DNA from: Streptomyces barringtoniae
Lineage (GTDB): Bacteria > Actinomycetota > Actinomycetes > Streptomycetales > Streptomycetaceae
Direction of reading: 5' to 3'
Length of the DNA: 64,000 bases
Assembly: GCF_020819595.1 (NCBI RefSeq)
Contig: NZ_JAJHNP010000001.1
Location: forward strand, 372,001-436,000
Shown here: one piece after another, positions 1 through 8,003 of the stretch
Layout: each line of letters opens with the position of its first letter
Numbering within the stretch: the first letter of the stretch is position 1
Notes under the pieces: model-generated
Seen by the model: the letters and a program-made list of their open reading frames with translations, nothing else
What the model was told of the DNA's origin: nothing
The model's database searches: none
Translations under genes and position numbers: made by a program

Positions 1-557
1 TTCACGTCGAGTTGCCTGGTCGGTGCGTCCTTGCCCACGGTGCCGCCCCGGTCGGCGTGCGCGCCCGAATGCCGGCCGAAAACGGCGTACAGCGAGACGG
101 ACAGGCCAACGACGGCGGCCAGGGCGACCACCGTCCGGATCAGCTGCCGCCGGCCGAACCGACGGCTCACGGACGGCGGCTCTTCGGCCTGCGCGGCGGG
201 AGCGCGCTCCTTTACGGGAGCGGATTCCTCGAACGGCCGGTCGTGGCCGTCGTCGGCATCGCGGGCCCCGTCCGTGTCACTGGCTCTGTGGCCGTGCCAA
301 GCGGTGTTCGCCAGTTCCCACAGCGCCACGAGCCGGGCGGGATCGGCGTCGGCCAGCTTGCCGAGGGAGATCACCGCGTGCTGCGGTGGCAGTGCCTTGC
401 CGTTGAGATAGCGTTCCCAGGAGGACTTGCTGTACGGAGTGCGGCCGCCGAGGATGGCCAGACTCAGCCCGGCGCGGTCCTTCAAGGTCCGCAGTTCGGC
501 GACCAGATGACGGACGTCCGAGGCCAGGCCGCCGGGTAACGGCTTCCAGTCAGTCAC
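1..557 (-). CDS. HTH-transmembrane protein, 3' part beyond window
   Basis: The gene reads leftward from a GTG at 557 and is still open at base 1, so the C-terminus is missing. Residues ~10-85 form an XRE-like helix-turn-helix region with the segment SSWERYLNGKALPP. A charged Asp/Glu/Arg/Pro linker follows, then one transmembrane segment at about residues 148-167 (TVVALAAVVGLSVSLYAVF), then an outside part running off the window. The N-terminal half is clearly paralogous to the protein at 1180-2112 (both carry SSW.RYLNG..LPP). The architecture, a cytoplasmic HTH tethered to the membrane, is common in Streptomyces; whether it binds DNA is unknown. It is divergent from the exported wall-binding gene at 702, so the 144-bp gap probably carries both promoters. 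Confidence 0.75.
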   Translation of the reverse strand, partial: MTDWKPLPGGLASDVRHLVAELRTLKDRAGLSLAILGGRTPYSKSSWERYLNGKALPPQHAVISLGKLADADPARLVALWELANTAWHGHRASDTDGARDADDGHDRPFEESAPVKERAPAAQAEEPPSVSRRFGRRQLIRTVVALAAVVGLSVSLYAVFGRHSGAHADRGGTVGKDAPTRQLDV

Positions 558-701
558 GTACGCCCTCCGGGCCCAGTGCTCTCTGGGATCATCACTTTCT
601 TCCCTACTGTATCTACGCGGGCGATTCCGGAACCGCTGGTTTTGCATAACTGTGCGCATTCGCAACGCAGTTGACGTCACGACGGTGAGACGGAGCCATG
701 G

Positions 702-1196
702 GTGAAGGGACGACGGCGCGCCGCGCTGTGCGTACTGATTCTGGCGGTGGTGTGTGCGGGTTCCGGGGCCCCGCGGAACCAGCAGTCCCGCGACCGGCGT
801 GGCGGCGTGCTCGTCGCCGACGAGCTGGGCGCCACACAGCAGTTGGCGGTCGGCCGCACCCGGCGCAGCGACCTGATCGGCCTGTGGCAGAGCGTGCTGT
901 GGGCCGACGGATACGCGGCACGCTCCGGGGTCACCTGCACGTACGACGAGGCGACGGCGGAGGCCACCCGCGTCTGGCAGAGCAACCACCACCTCTCCGC
1001 GGACGGGATCGTCGGCTCGGCCACCTGGGGCGCCGCAGCGGAGCGTATGGTCCCCGTCGGGCAGTGGATGGTCTACCAGGGCGAACGCTACGGTCTCCCG
1101 TTGCGCCAGGCCCCGGACGGCGTCTACGAGGTCTATGACGCCGGGCGGTTCCATCGGCTGCGCACGAACTCCGTCACCCTCACGCGCTGCCGCTGA
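702..1196 (+). CDS. exported peptidoglycan-binding domain protein
   Basis: This is a 164-aa protein with GTG start at 702, placed 6 bases after GGAG. Residues 1-25 form a basic then hydrophobic export signal (RRRAALCVLILAVVCAGSG). Residues ~55-115 match a PG_binding_1 repeat: helix with LWQSVLWADGY, then VWQSNHHLSADGIVGSATW. The same signature ends the kinase at 3631-5313 (FQSNNHLHVDG...TW), suggesting both see the same wall ligand. No catalytic domain follows, so it is probably a wall-anchored accessory or sensor protein. It lies between two paralogous membrane HTH proteins and overlaps the 3' end of the downstream one by 17 bp in convergent orientation. Confidence 0.75.
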   Translation: MKGRRRAALCVLILAVVCAGSGAPRNQQSRDRRGGVLVADELGATQQLAVGRTRRSDLIGLWQSVLWADGYAARSGVTCTYDEATAEATRVWQSNHHLSADGIVGSATWGAAAERMVPVGQWMVYQGERYGLPLRQAPDGVYEVYDAGRFHRLRTNSVTLTRCR

Positions 1197-2112
1197 CGGC
1201 GTCGATCCAGCTGTCGTGTTGCGCGACGCCGAGTTGCCGGCCATGAACGACGACCGTGGCACGTGCCGCGTCCGGCCCGCTCGCCACCATCGCCGTGTAC
1301 GCCCCGCCGCCGGTGGCCGTCTGCTGGTCGCCGCCCGTCGTGGCGATCCGCAACCCGGACGTCGCCGCCGCGGTGTCCACCTCCGCCCAGCTCGCCCGGC
1401 AGGCGGGACTGTACTGAAGCGTCAGGACGCGGCCGTACGCGCGCAGCCGGTGGACGACGACACTGTCGCGGTCGCACCTCTCGCGGTAGGGGTCCAGGCC
1501 CCGGCAGCCGGCCGCCCGGCACCCGGCGGCCGCCCCGCCCGCCGCGCTGCGCAAGGGCCACGGCCAGGCCGGCGCTCCGGATGGAGCGCCGGTCGGCAGG
1601 CGGTCGGCCTCCGTCCCGCTGGTCCCGCTGTCCCATGGCCGGGCGAGCAGCAGGGTGGCCAGCAGCAAGCAAGCGGCAACAGCGGCCAGTACGCCCGCGT
1701 GCGGCACTCGAAAGCCGCGCGAGGACAGCCGGTCCTCAGCCGGTAAGGAGCCCGTGGGCACGGCGTCCGGCGGATCCGGGTCCCGTACGTCGCCTGCCGG
1801 ACGCAGCGGTGCGGGTGACGAGCCGGTGTCGTCGGCCGGGCGCTCCCCCGTCCAGGCGTGGGCCGCCGATTCCCACAGCACACGCAGGAACTCGACATCG
1901 GCCTGCGCCAGCCGCCCCAGCTCGACCACCGCCGCCCATGGGGGCAGTCTCCGCCCGTTGAGGTAGCGCAGCCAGGAACTACGGCTGTAACCGGTCTTGG
2001 CGGCGACGGTCATGGTGCTCATCTCGCACCGGTCCACGTACTGGCGCAGTTCTCGCACCAGCCGGACCACCTCGGCGGGCAGGTCGCCCCGCAGCGGCTG
2101 CCAGCGTCCCAT
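1180..2112 (-). CDS. HTH-transmembrane protein with DUF2690-like outer domain
   Basis: 310 aa. Residues ~10-85 are an XRE-like HTH (AAKTGYSRSSWLRYLNGRRLPP). A Pro/Asp-rich linker leads to one transmembrane helix at about 142-160 (AGVLAAVAACLLLATLLLA). The outer part from ~195 has the Cys-rich pattern CRAAGCRGLDPYRERC, typical of DUF2690 domains, which in Streptomyces occur attached to membrane-tethered HTH modules. It is paralogous to the truncated protein at 1-557, with the wall-binding gene between them. A plausible role is to sense an envelope condition outside and change transcription inside, but no target is visible. DUF2690 is assigned from memory of the Cys/Asp pattern, not from a search. 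Confidence 0.75.
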   Translation of the reverse strand: MGRWQPLRGDLPAEVVRLVRELRQYVDRCEMSTMTVAAKTGYSRSSWLRYLNGRRLPPWAAVVELGRLAQADVEFLRVLWESAAHAWTGERPADDTGSSPAPLRPAGDVRDPDPPDAVPTGSLPAEDRLSSRGFRVPHAGVLAAVAACLLLATLLLARPWDSGTSGTEADRLPTGAPSGAPAWPWPLRSAAGGAAAGCRAAGCRGLDPYRERCDRDSVVVHRLRAYGRVLTLQYSPACRASWAEVDTAAATSGLRIATTGGDQQTATGGGAYTAMVASGPDAARATVVVHGRQLGVAQHDSWIDAVSGSA

Positions 2113-2442
2113 GACGGCCCCCCTTCTCCACCAGGGCCCACTCTTTCACAGACGTCCCGTCCCGCGACCCATACGCCGGACGTCTCCGCAGGTCAGAAGG
2201 GCATCAGTCCCACGATTGAGGCAACTGGCGGGCTGCTCTGGCCCGCAGCCGTCCGCCCGCCCCAGACTCGGAGAGGCACCTGCATGACGGCCCCGGATCG
2301 GCCGCCCTCGCCGCCCCGAGAGTGGGACCGTGCGACGGCACGACACGCCCTGGACACGGAAGCCCTCGGCCCACGCCCGGGCTTCCGGTCCGGCCGCCGC
2401 GGGTGCGCACGCCACTTATGCACGCTGCGGGGGAATTCCGAC

Positions 2443-3552
2443 ATGACGGCTCACGGCAGCTCGCCCGGCACGGACGAGCTGGAGATCGCGAACACCACGT
2501 CGACCACCACCGGCAGGCGCCGTGGGCAGCCTGCCGCCAGAAGGCAGGGCCTGGGCGCGGGACAGCGGTACCGAGCCGACGACCGCCCGGCAGCACTGGA
2601 AACCGCCCTGCCCGGCGAGCCTCAGGTTCCGGTACGGACGGGTGTGCCCGACCCCACAGACCGCCACCATGTCGATTTGGGGCCGGTACGGCTGTCGTCG
2701 CTCAGCCTGCCCGTGCCACCGGCCGTTCTGGAGATGGGGGGACGGTACGTCGGCGGCCTGCCGTTGACCTGGCACCTGGTCTTCGCACCCCGCGGGCCAC
2801 TGGTCCTCGGCCGCGATCGGCGGCTCATCCGGCTGGAGCCCGGCAGCGTGATGTTGTGGGAGCCCGCCGAGCCGTTCCGGCTCTCCGCGGGCACGTCCGC
2901 CGGCTCCGACCCAGTCCGCGCGCTGGTCCTGCACCTGCCCGAAGCGGCCTTGCCGCTGCCCGGCGAGGTGCTGCGCGACGTCGCCAGGCGTCCCGCGCCG
3001 ACCGGGTCGGGGCCGGCGGCCCTCCTCTCGTCCTTCGTCTTCGAGCTGGCCACGCACGTGCCTTCCGCCGAGGACCGACACACCGCCTGGCTGGGCACCG
3101 CCGCCGTCAACCTCGCGACGGCCTTCCTCGACAGCGAGACCGCACTGCTTCAGGGCGGCCGGACCGGCCCACGCCCGGCCGAACCGCTACCCACCTGCCC
3201 CCCAACCACCCCGCCCGCCGACCCGCTGCTGCACGGCATCAAGACGTACATCGAGCACCACCTGCACGACCCCGACCTGTCACTCACCTCCATCGCCGCC
3301 GCCAACCACATCTCGCTGCGCTACCTGCACCACCTCTTCCAGCGGGACGGGCGCACCGTCGGCGCGTTCCTGCGCGAACGCCGCCTGGAACACTGCCGGG
3401 CCGATCTGTCCGACCCGGCCAAGGCCCGGCGCAGCGTGTGCGAGATCGCGAGGCGCTGGGGCTTCCGCGACCCAGCGGTGTTCAACAGGACGTTCAAGTC
3501 GGCTTACGGGGTCACGCCCGGGAGGTACCGCGAGCAGCGGCTGCAGTGGTGA
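2443..3552 (+). CDS. AraC-family transcriptional regulator
   Basis: 369 aa from ATG 2443, preceded by GGGGGA. An in-frame ATG at 2284 with GGAGAGG would add 53 low-complexity residues and cannot be excluded. Residues ~75-240 resemble the AraC-binding-like ligand or dimer domain (beta-rich, LSLPVPPAVLEMGGRYVGGLP...). The last ~100 residues form the two-helix-turn-helix AraC domain: DPDLSLTSIAAANHISLRYLHHLFQ, then VCEIARRWGFRDPAVFNRTFKSAYGVTPGRYR. The usual final motif is intact. Being divergent from the HTH gene at 1180-2112 and convergent with the kinase locus, it may control a neighbour, but no operator is recognised. The 330-bp region 2113-2442 upstream holds no other convincing gene. Confidence 0.85.
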   Translation: MTAHGSSPGTDELEIANTTSTTTGRRRGQPAARRQGLGAGQRYRADDRPAALETALPGEPQVPVRTGVPDPTDRHHVDLGPVRLSSLSLPVPPAVLEMGGRYVGGLPLTWHLVFAPRGPLVLGRDRRLIRLEPGSVMLWEPAEPFRLSAGTSAGSDPVRALVLHLPEAALPLPGEVLRDVARRPAPTGSGPAALLSSFVFELATHVPSAEDRHTAWLGTAAVNLATAFLDSETALLQGGRTGPRPAEPLPTCPPTTPPADPLLHGIKTYIEHHLHDPDLSLTSIAAANHISLRYLHHLFQRDGRTVGAFLRERRLEHCRADLSDPAKARRSVCEIARRWGFRDPAVFNRTFKSAYGVTPGRYREQRLQW

Positions 3553-3565
3553 TCCGGACAGCCAT

Positions 3566-3593
3566 GGGCAGGCGGCCTCGGAGCCGCCTGCCC
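3566..3593. terminator. bidirectional hairpin between convergent genes
   Basis: A perfect 11-bp stem, GGGCAGGCGGC with GCCGCCTGCCC and a 6-base loop, lies in the 78-bp gap between the AraC gene stop (3552) and the kinase stop (3631). Its position suggests termination for both strands. Confidence 0.75.
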
Positions 3594-3630
3594 CGGGCAT
3601 GCGATCGGGCCCGGGGCCGCGGCACGTCGG

Positions 3631-5313
3631 TCACGACCGCAGCGCGGCCCAGGTGTTGACGCCGACCTCGCCGTCGACATGGAGGTGGTTGTTGCTCTGG
3701 AACTTCTTGACCTCGGTCACCGTGTCGTAGCCGAAGATGCCGTCCACGCCGCTGGGGCCGATGTTGTAGCCGCGGGCCTTGAGGATGCACTGCACTTCCT
3801 TCACGCGGGAGCCCTTCTGGCCGTAGACCGTGAGGGTGGTGCCGGAGTAGTACGTGCAGGACTTCCAGGGCTCGGCGGGGGTGGTGGGCGCAGGCGCGGG
3901 TTTCGTGGTCGGGGCGGAGGTGGTGGGCTGCGTGGCCGGCGGGGGATCGTACGGCTGCTGCGGCTGGGCAGGGTCCGTGGCGCCGCCGGCCGGCGGGTTC
4001 CCCGGCGGGGGTGGAGCCGCGACAGTCGCGGTCGCGGACGTCCTGGGCCGGGACTGCGGCCGCGGAGAGGCCGGCTTGGCGCGCGGGGAGTTCGTGGTGG
4101 TGGCGGAGGAATGTGACCCGGCGGACGTGGTCGCGGCTTCCTGGCGGGCGGTGTCTCCTCCGGAAGCCGCCAGGGCGACAGCCGCTCCCGCGATCGCGAC
4201 CGCCGCCGCCGCGCCCACCACGAGCGGCCACCGGCGTCGGCCGGACGCCTCCTTCCCCGGGTTCTCGGGCTTGGTGCGCCGCAGAATCGTCAACTGGTCC
4301 ATGGGCGGCACCGCCACCGCCGTCCCGCTCCACGCCGCCCGTGCGGCGGCGGTCCCGGCGACCGCATCAGGCCACTCCGCGTCGGCGGCATGCGCCCGCG
4401 CGGCCTCGACGACGTCCTGCGGGCTCGGGCGCCGCCGCGGGTCCTTGTCCAGGCACCGGCCGATCAGTTCAGCGAGGTCGGGATCGCGCCGGGCCACCTC
4501 GGCGATCACATGCTCGTTCGGCGGCGCGTAGATGATCCGGTGGATGACGTCACCGGTGGTGCCCTCACCGAAGGGAGCTGAGCCCGTGACCGCCGCGGCG
4601 AGGACCGAGCCGAGGGAGAACACGTCCGAGTCCGTGCCCACTTCACGTCCGTCCGCCTGCTCCGGAGACATGAAGGCCGGTGTGCCCAGGTGCTGACCGG
4701 TCATGGTGAGCGAACTGGCGTCCGCGGTGTGCGCGACCCCGAAGTCGATGATGCGCGCACCGTCCGGCCCCAGCAGCACGTTGGACGGTTTGAGGTCGCG
4801 GTGGACGATGCCCACGGCGGCGATCGCTGTGAGCGCCTGCCCGATCTCGTACGCCAGCCGCCACACGACCGGCGCGGGCAGGGACCCGCACCGCTCGATG
4901 GCGTCACCCAGGCTGGGCCCGGGCACGTAGGCGGTCGCCATCCACAGGAGCTCATCGCGGTCGAAGCCGGAGTCGAGCAGCTCGGCCGTGTAGGTCCCGT
5001 GCACCCGGCGTACGGCCTCGATTTCGCGCTCGAAGCGGCGGCGGAACCGCTCGTCCTCGGCGTACTCCGAGCGGATCACCTTGACCGCGACGAGCGACCC
5101 CGCCCCGTACGTCCCCTCGGTGTCGGACTCCCGCCCGAGGTACAGCCGTCCCATCCCCCCGCCGCCCAACCGAGCCAGCAACCGGTAGGGGCCGATCTCC
5201 GGCGGGTCGGACCGGCGCAGCGGCTCTGCGCCGAGCAGTGCCAGGTCGTCCGCGGACAACTCGGCCGTCGGCAGGCGGTCGGCTCCGGAGGCAGCAGGAT
5301 TCTTCTCGGGCAT
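3631..5313 (-). CDS. Ser/Thr protein kinase with external peptidoglycan-binding domain
   Basis: 560 aa. The kinase domain (~43-310) is complete: glycine loop GGGGMG (~50-55), Lys78 in VAVKV, catalytic HRDLKPSN (171-178), DFG (190-192), activation segment ending TPAFMSPEQ. Then come a juxtamembrane linker, one transmembrane helix (~362-383), a Pro/Thr/Ser-rich extracellular stalk, and a C-terminal PG_binding_1-like domain (~485-560) with CTYYSG, VKEVQCILKARGYN and FQSNNHLHVDGEVG...TW. PknB-class kinases usually use PASTA repeats here; this one seems to use a wall-binding fold instead. It is last in a minus-strand series with FHA-FtsK ATPase and WXG100 genes, 28 bp after a WXG100 gene, so co-transcription is likely. 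The FHA domain of the ATPase is a natural candidate reader of its phosphothreonines (inference). Confidence 0.9.
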   Translation of the reverse strand: MPEKNPAASGADRLPTAELSADDLALLGAEPLRRSDPPEIGPYRLLARLGGGGMGRLYLGRESDTEGTYGAGSLVAVKVIRSEYAEDERFRRRFEREIEAVRRVHGTYTAELLDSGFDRDELLWMATAYVPGPSLGDAIERCGSLPAPVVWRLAYEIGQALTAIAAVGIVHRDLKPSNVLLGPDGARIIDFGVAHTADASSLTMTGQHLGTPAFMSPEQADGREVGTDSDVFSLGSVLAAAVTGSAPFGEGTTGDVIHRIIYAPPNEHVIAEVARRDPDLAELIGRCLDKDPRRRPSPQDVVEAARAHAADAEWPDAVAGTAAARAAWSGTAVAVPPMDQLTILRRTKPENPGKEASGRRRWPLVVGAAAAVAIAGAAVALAASGGDTARQEAATTSAGSHSSATTTNSPRAKPASPRPQSRPRTSATATVAAPPPPGNPPAGGATDPAQPQQPYDPPPATQPTTSAPTTKPAPAPTTPAEPWKSCTYYSGTTLTVYGQKGSRVKEVQCILKARGYNIGPSGVDGIFGYDTVTEVKKFQSNNHLHVDGEVGVNTWAALRS

Positions 5314-5341
5314 GGGGCGTCCTCGGTCCTCTTCGCGGCTC

Positions 5342-5620
5342 TTACGCGCCGCCCGCGTGCGAGATGTTGGTGAGGATCTTCTGGACCTGCTGCTGCAGGT
5401 GCTCCAGCGACGCCCTCATCTTGTCCAGGTCCCCCTTGGCCTGCGGCCACACCTCACCCCTGAACCTCTGCGCCAGCGGGCCGTCCCAGTTGTTGGGGTC
5501 GCTCAAAGTCTGCCCATGACTGTTGAGTTGCCCGATCAGACCGGGGAGCTGACTGGTGATGAGGCTCAGCATCTTCCCGGCTTCCTGATGCGCGAGGTCG
5601 GTGGACTTTACGGTCGCCAT
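5342..5620 (-). CDS. WXG100-family protein (ESAT-6-like)
   Basis: 92 aa, two predicted amphipathic helices separated by the WXG turn WDG at residues 45-47 (NNWDGPLAQRF), the hallmark of type VII secretion substrates and chaperones. Length is exactly that of the family. No signal peptide or membrane segment. The start is ATG 5620 with GGAGAG a few bases upstream. It lies 28 bp ahead of the kinase gene and 177 bp after the 578-aa gene; that 177-bp AT-richer gap probably has its own promoter. The likely partner is the second WXG100 protein at 7547-7846. The classic C-terminal YxxxD/E export signal is not obvious. Confidence 0.85.
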   Translation of the reverse strand: MATVKSTDLAHQEAGKMLSLITSQLPGLIGQLNSHGQTLSDPNNWDGPLAQRFRGEVWPQAKGDLDKMRASLEHLQQQVQKILTNISHAGGA

Positions 5621-5797
5621 TTTCTCTCCTTCGAGATTTCTGAACTTTCGCCAGTATCACCACCGACCTCGTGCCACGTCATTGATTACGAGTGCACACG
5701 GCATGACGCAGTGCGCAATCCACGGCGCGGCGCAGGGGGCACCATCCGGGTTTCGGCACCAGGTCGAGTCTGACAAATCCCGTCTGCCCTGCGACGC

Positions 5798-7534
5798 CTA
5801 GCCGCCGCTCGGGGCAGAGGTCGGCACGGAGTCGGCCGTTGCCATGAACTGATTGATCAGCTCCGCCAGTTTCCGGCCGCCCTTGGCGTGCTGGGTCCAG
5901 GCCCATGCCGACGTGGCGGGGTCGTCCATCGTCGCGTGCGGGCCGCGCAGACTCGCGAAGAGCTGGTTCGGGCCGTCCGGTCCGTTCAGGTCGGGCCACT
6001 TGGTCGCGACCCATTTCCCGCCGGACTTGTGCGTGATCATGCCGTGCGAGTAAAGGGTGTTGCACATGAAGTACAGGGCACTGTTCCTGTTCATGGCCTG
6101 GACGAAGTCGGAGATCTTCGCACCATCCCCGCCCTTGGGCCAGGGTATTGGCGGACTGATCACCTTGACCAGATCCTCGTTCACCGCGGACGCGACCTTG
6201 GAACCGACGTCCCACTTCCCGAGCGGCAGGCTGACGCCGGCTGCCATGACGCTTTCGGGGACGAAGGTGAAACCCACAGCGAACATGGCATCGGTCAGGA
6301 TTCCCTGGACCTTGTCGTCGCTCGCTTGGGCATCGATGAAGACCTTCGCGATGTGCTCGTAGATCCCGTTGAACGCACGCATGTTGGCGCCGAAGCCGTT
6401 GGCCCATTTGGACAGGGCCTCGGGGTGTTTTGCGATGGTGTGATCACTCGGCAGGGGACCGCTCATGGCGCCGGCGGCAGTGGCCAGGAAATGCCGCATG
6501 TCGGGCAGAATCGCCTGGAGATCCTCCGGGGTCACGTCGGGGAAATGGGCTCCCATCGCGACGATCAGAGATTTCACCTCCCCGGGGTGCATCTCCGGCA
6601 CCGCGGAGGTGAGCAGGGACAGATAGGCGCGCTGCGAACCGGTCTGAGCTTCGAGGGTGTAACCGGGGTCCGCTTCATGCCGGTAACCGAGCCCGCCCAT
6701 GAAATGCAGGAGTGCCTTGGGATCCTTGCTGAGGTACCTGGCGAAGGCGGCCGCCGCGGCAGGGTCGGCGGCCAGGGCGTTGAGGGTCGCCGCCGGCGCC
6801 GGGTTGCCACTGGGCTGCTCCATCTGCAGTTCCAGCGACCGCACCACCTCGTGTTCGACGCGGGCGTCCAGCAGTCCGCTCGCATAGGCAGTGGCCAAAG
6901 CGTGGTTCACGGTCGGACCGCCGTAGATGATGAGCTCCGCCACCGTGCCGCGCGGCAGGGAGTTGAAGAACTCCACGCAGAACGCCTCGTCGTCCTGGTG
7001 CTTGGCAAGCTCCTTCAGCCCGGGCGCCAAGTCGCCGGTATCCGTCGAACTCCAGTCGAAGGACAGTGCCAAGGCGTTTCCGGCGCCGTAGTGTCCGACG
7101 GACCGCTCGGCGGCGGCGAGCGCCGCATCGTCGGTGAAGACGGTCAGGATCGGATCCGGGGCAGCCAGGGGCGGTTGTCCCAGCACCGGGCGCGGTCCAT
7201 TGACGAACGGCACCCGGTTCACCACCGTCTCACGGGTGCCGCCGGCCAGCTGAAACAGCTTGCCCACCAGGGCCACGTGTTCGTCCGTTGCGATGATCCG
7301 CGGCAGCAGTGCGGTCACCTGCCCGTCGATGGTGCCCGGCGCACCAGGCGCGTATCCCGCGGAAGCCCGGAAGATGTGGCTGCCGAAGTCGACGGCGGTC
7401 GCCTGGTAACCGGCGACGGCGGGAGCCAGCGTGCCGCGGACGAACTCCTCCAGAAGACGCGCCGCGTTGGTCGCCGTCGTGGAGTAGTCGAAGAGGAACT
7501 GCGGCGTCGCTGACGCCGTTCCGCTGTCGGTCAT
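5798..7534 (-). CDS. uncharacterised 578-aa protein of the type VII-like locus
   Basis: I do not recognise this family. It has no signal peptide and no clear transmembrane helix. It is rich in Ala and predicted to be largely helical, with many short amphipathic stretches and few cysteines. The N-terminal ~110 residues (FLFDYSTTATNAARLLEEFV...) look like a helical hairpin and could resemble the N-terminal targeting module of large WXG/LXG-type substrates. No toxin, nuclease or protease motif was found in the C-terminal part. It starts 12 bp after the WXG100 gene at 7547-7846, so the two are probably translated together, which suggests it is a secreted substrate, a chaperone or a docking factor for that protein. 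Unusually for Streptomyces, codon use is slightly less GC-skewed than in neighbours, consistent with accessory origin (impression only). Confidence 0.7.
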   Translation of the reverse strand: MTDSGTASATPQFLFDYSTTATNAARLLEEFVRGTLAPAVAGYQATAVDFGSHIFRASAGYAPGAPGTIDGQVTALLPRIIATDEHVALVGKLFQLAGGTRETVVNRVPFVNGPRPVLGQPPLAAPDPILTVFTDDAALAAAERSVGHYGAGNALALSFDWSSTDTGDLAPGLKELAKHQDDEAFCVEFFNSLPRGTVAELIIYGGPTVNHALATAYASGLLDARVEHEVVRSLELQMEQPSGNPAPAATLNALAADPAAAAAFARYLSKDPKALLHFMGGLGYRHEADPGYTLEAQTGSQRAYLSLLTSAVPEMHPGEVKSLIVAMGAHFPDVTPEDLQAILPDMRHFLATAAGAMSGPLPSDHTIAKHPEALSKWANGFGANMRAFNGIYEHIAKVFIDAQASDDKVQGILTDAMFAVGFTFVPESVMAAGVSLPLGKWDVGSKVASAVNEDLVKVISPPIPWPKGGDGAKISDFVQAMNRNSALYFMCNTLYSHGMITHKSGGKWVATKWPDLNGPDGPNQLFASLRGPHATMDDPATSAWAWTQHAKGGRKLAELINQFMATADSVPTSAPSGG

Positions 7535-7546
7535 GGTCCTTCCCTG

Positions 7547-7846
7547 TCAGTGATGGTTGGCGCTCAGCTTCGCCGTCGCCGCAGCGGTCGCATCGTCCAC
7601 CTGGCTCTTGAGGCTCGCCGCCTCTTCGGCAAGTGCGTTCAGGGCCCGCCGTTGGGCGTGGAGGTCCCGAACAAACTGGTCATGGTTCTTTCCGCGCCAC
7701 GACTGTTGCCCGCAGTCGAAGTACTTGCTGCTTCGGGTGTCGCGATACCAGTTCAACCAGTGGATTTTGTCCACCAGTTGGTTCAGCGCCCTGCTCAGTT
7801 CGTCGGCTGCAGCGAAGTCGTATTTGACCTTCCCCTGTGGTGGCAT
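7547..7846 (-). CDS. WXG100-like protein
   Basis: 99 aa, a helix-turn-helix hairpin with the turn WRG at residues 50-52 (QQSWRGKNHDQF). The two helices carry heptad-like hydrophobic positions (ALNQLVDKIHWLNWY and LNALAEEAASLKSQV). Family size and motif support a WXG100 assignment, although the sequence is unlike the other WXG100 protein here, so they could form a heterodimer as EsxA/EsxB do. It follows the FHA-FtsK ATPase gene after 157 bp and precedes the 578-aa gene by 12 bp. Confidence 0.75.
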   Translation of the reverse strand: MPPQGKVKYDFAAADELSRALNQLVDKIHWLNWYRDTRSSKYFDCGQQSWRGKNHDQFVRDLHAQRRALNALAEEAASLKSQVDDATAAATAKLSANHH

Positions 7847-8003
7847 GGTGAACTCCGCACGTCGGACGACCGGTCTTCATTCGGCGAACCCCTCCCGACA
7901 GGGCGTGGTCCACATCCGTCAATTTTCCCAGCCACTCCTCGGCCCGTCCTTGACGGGAGACGCAATGCCCTTGACCTTGCGCGCACAGTGCCCCGGCCCA
8001 CCG

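Noticed and set aside
2284..2442. Upstream ATG start for the AraC gene
   Set aside because: It has a ribosome site, but the added residues are low-complexity and not part of the family; kept only as an alternative.
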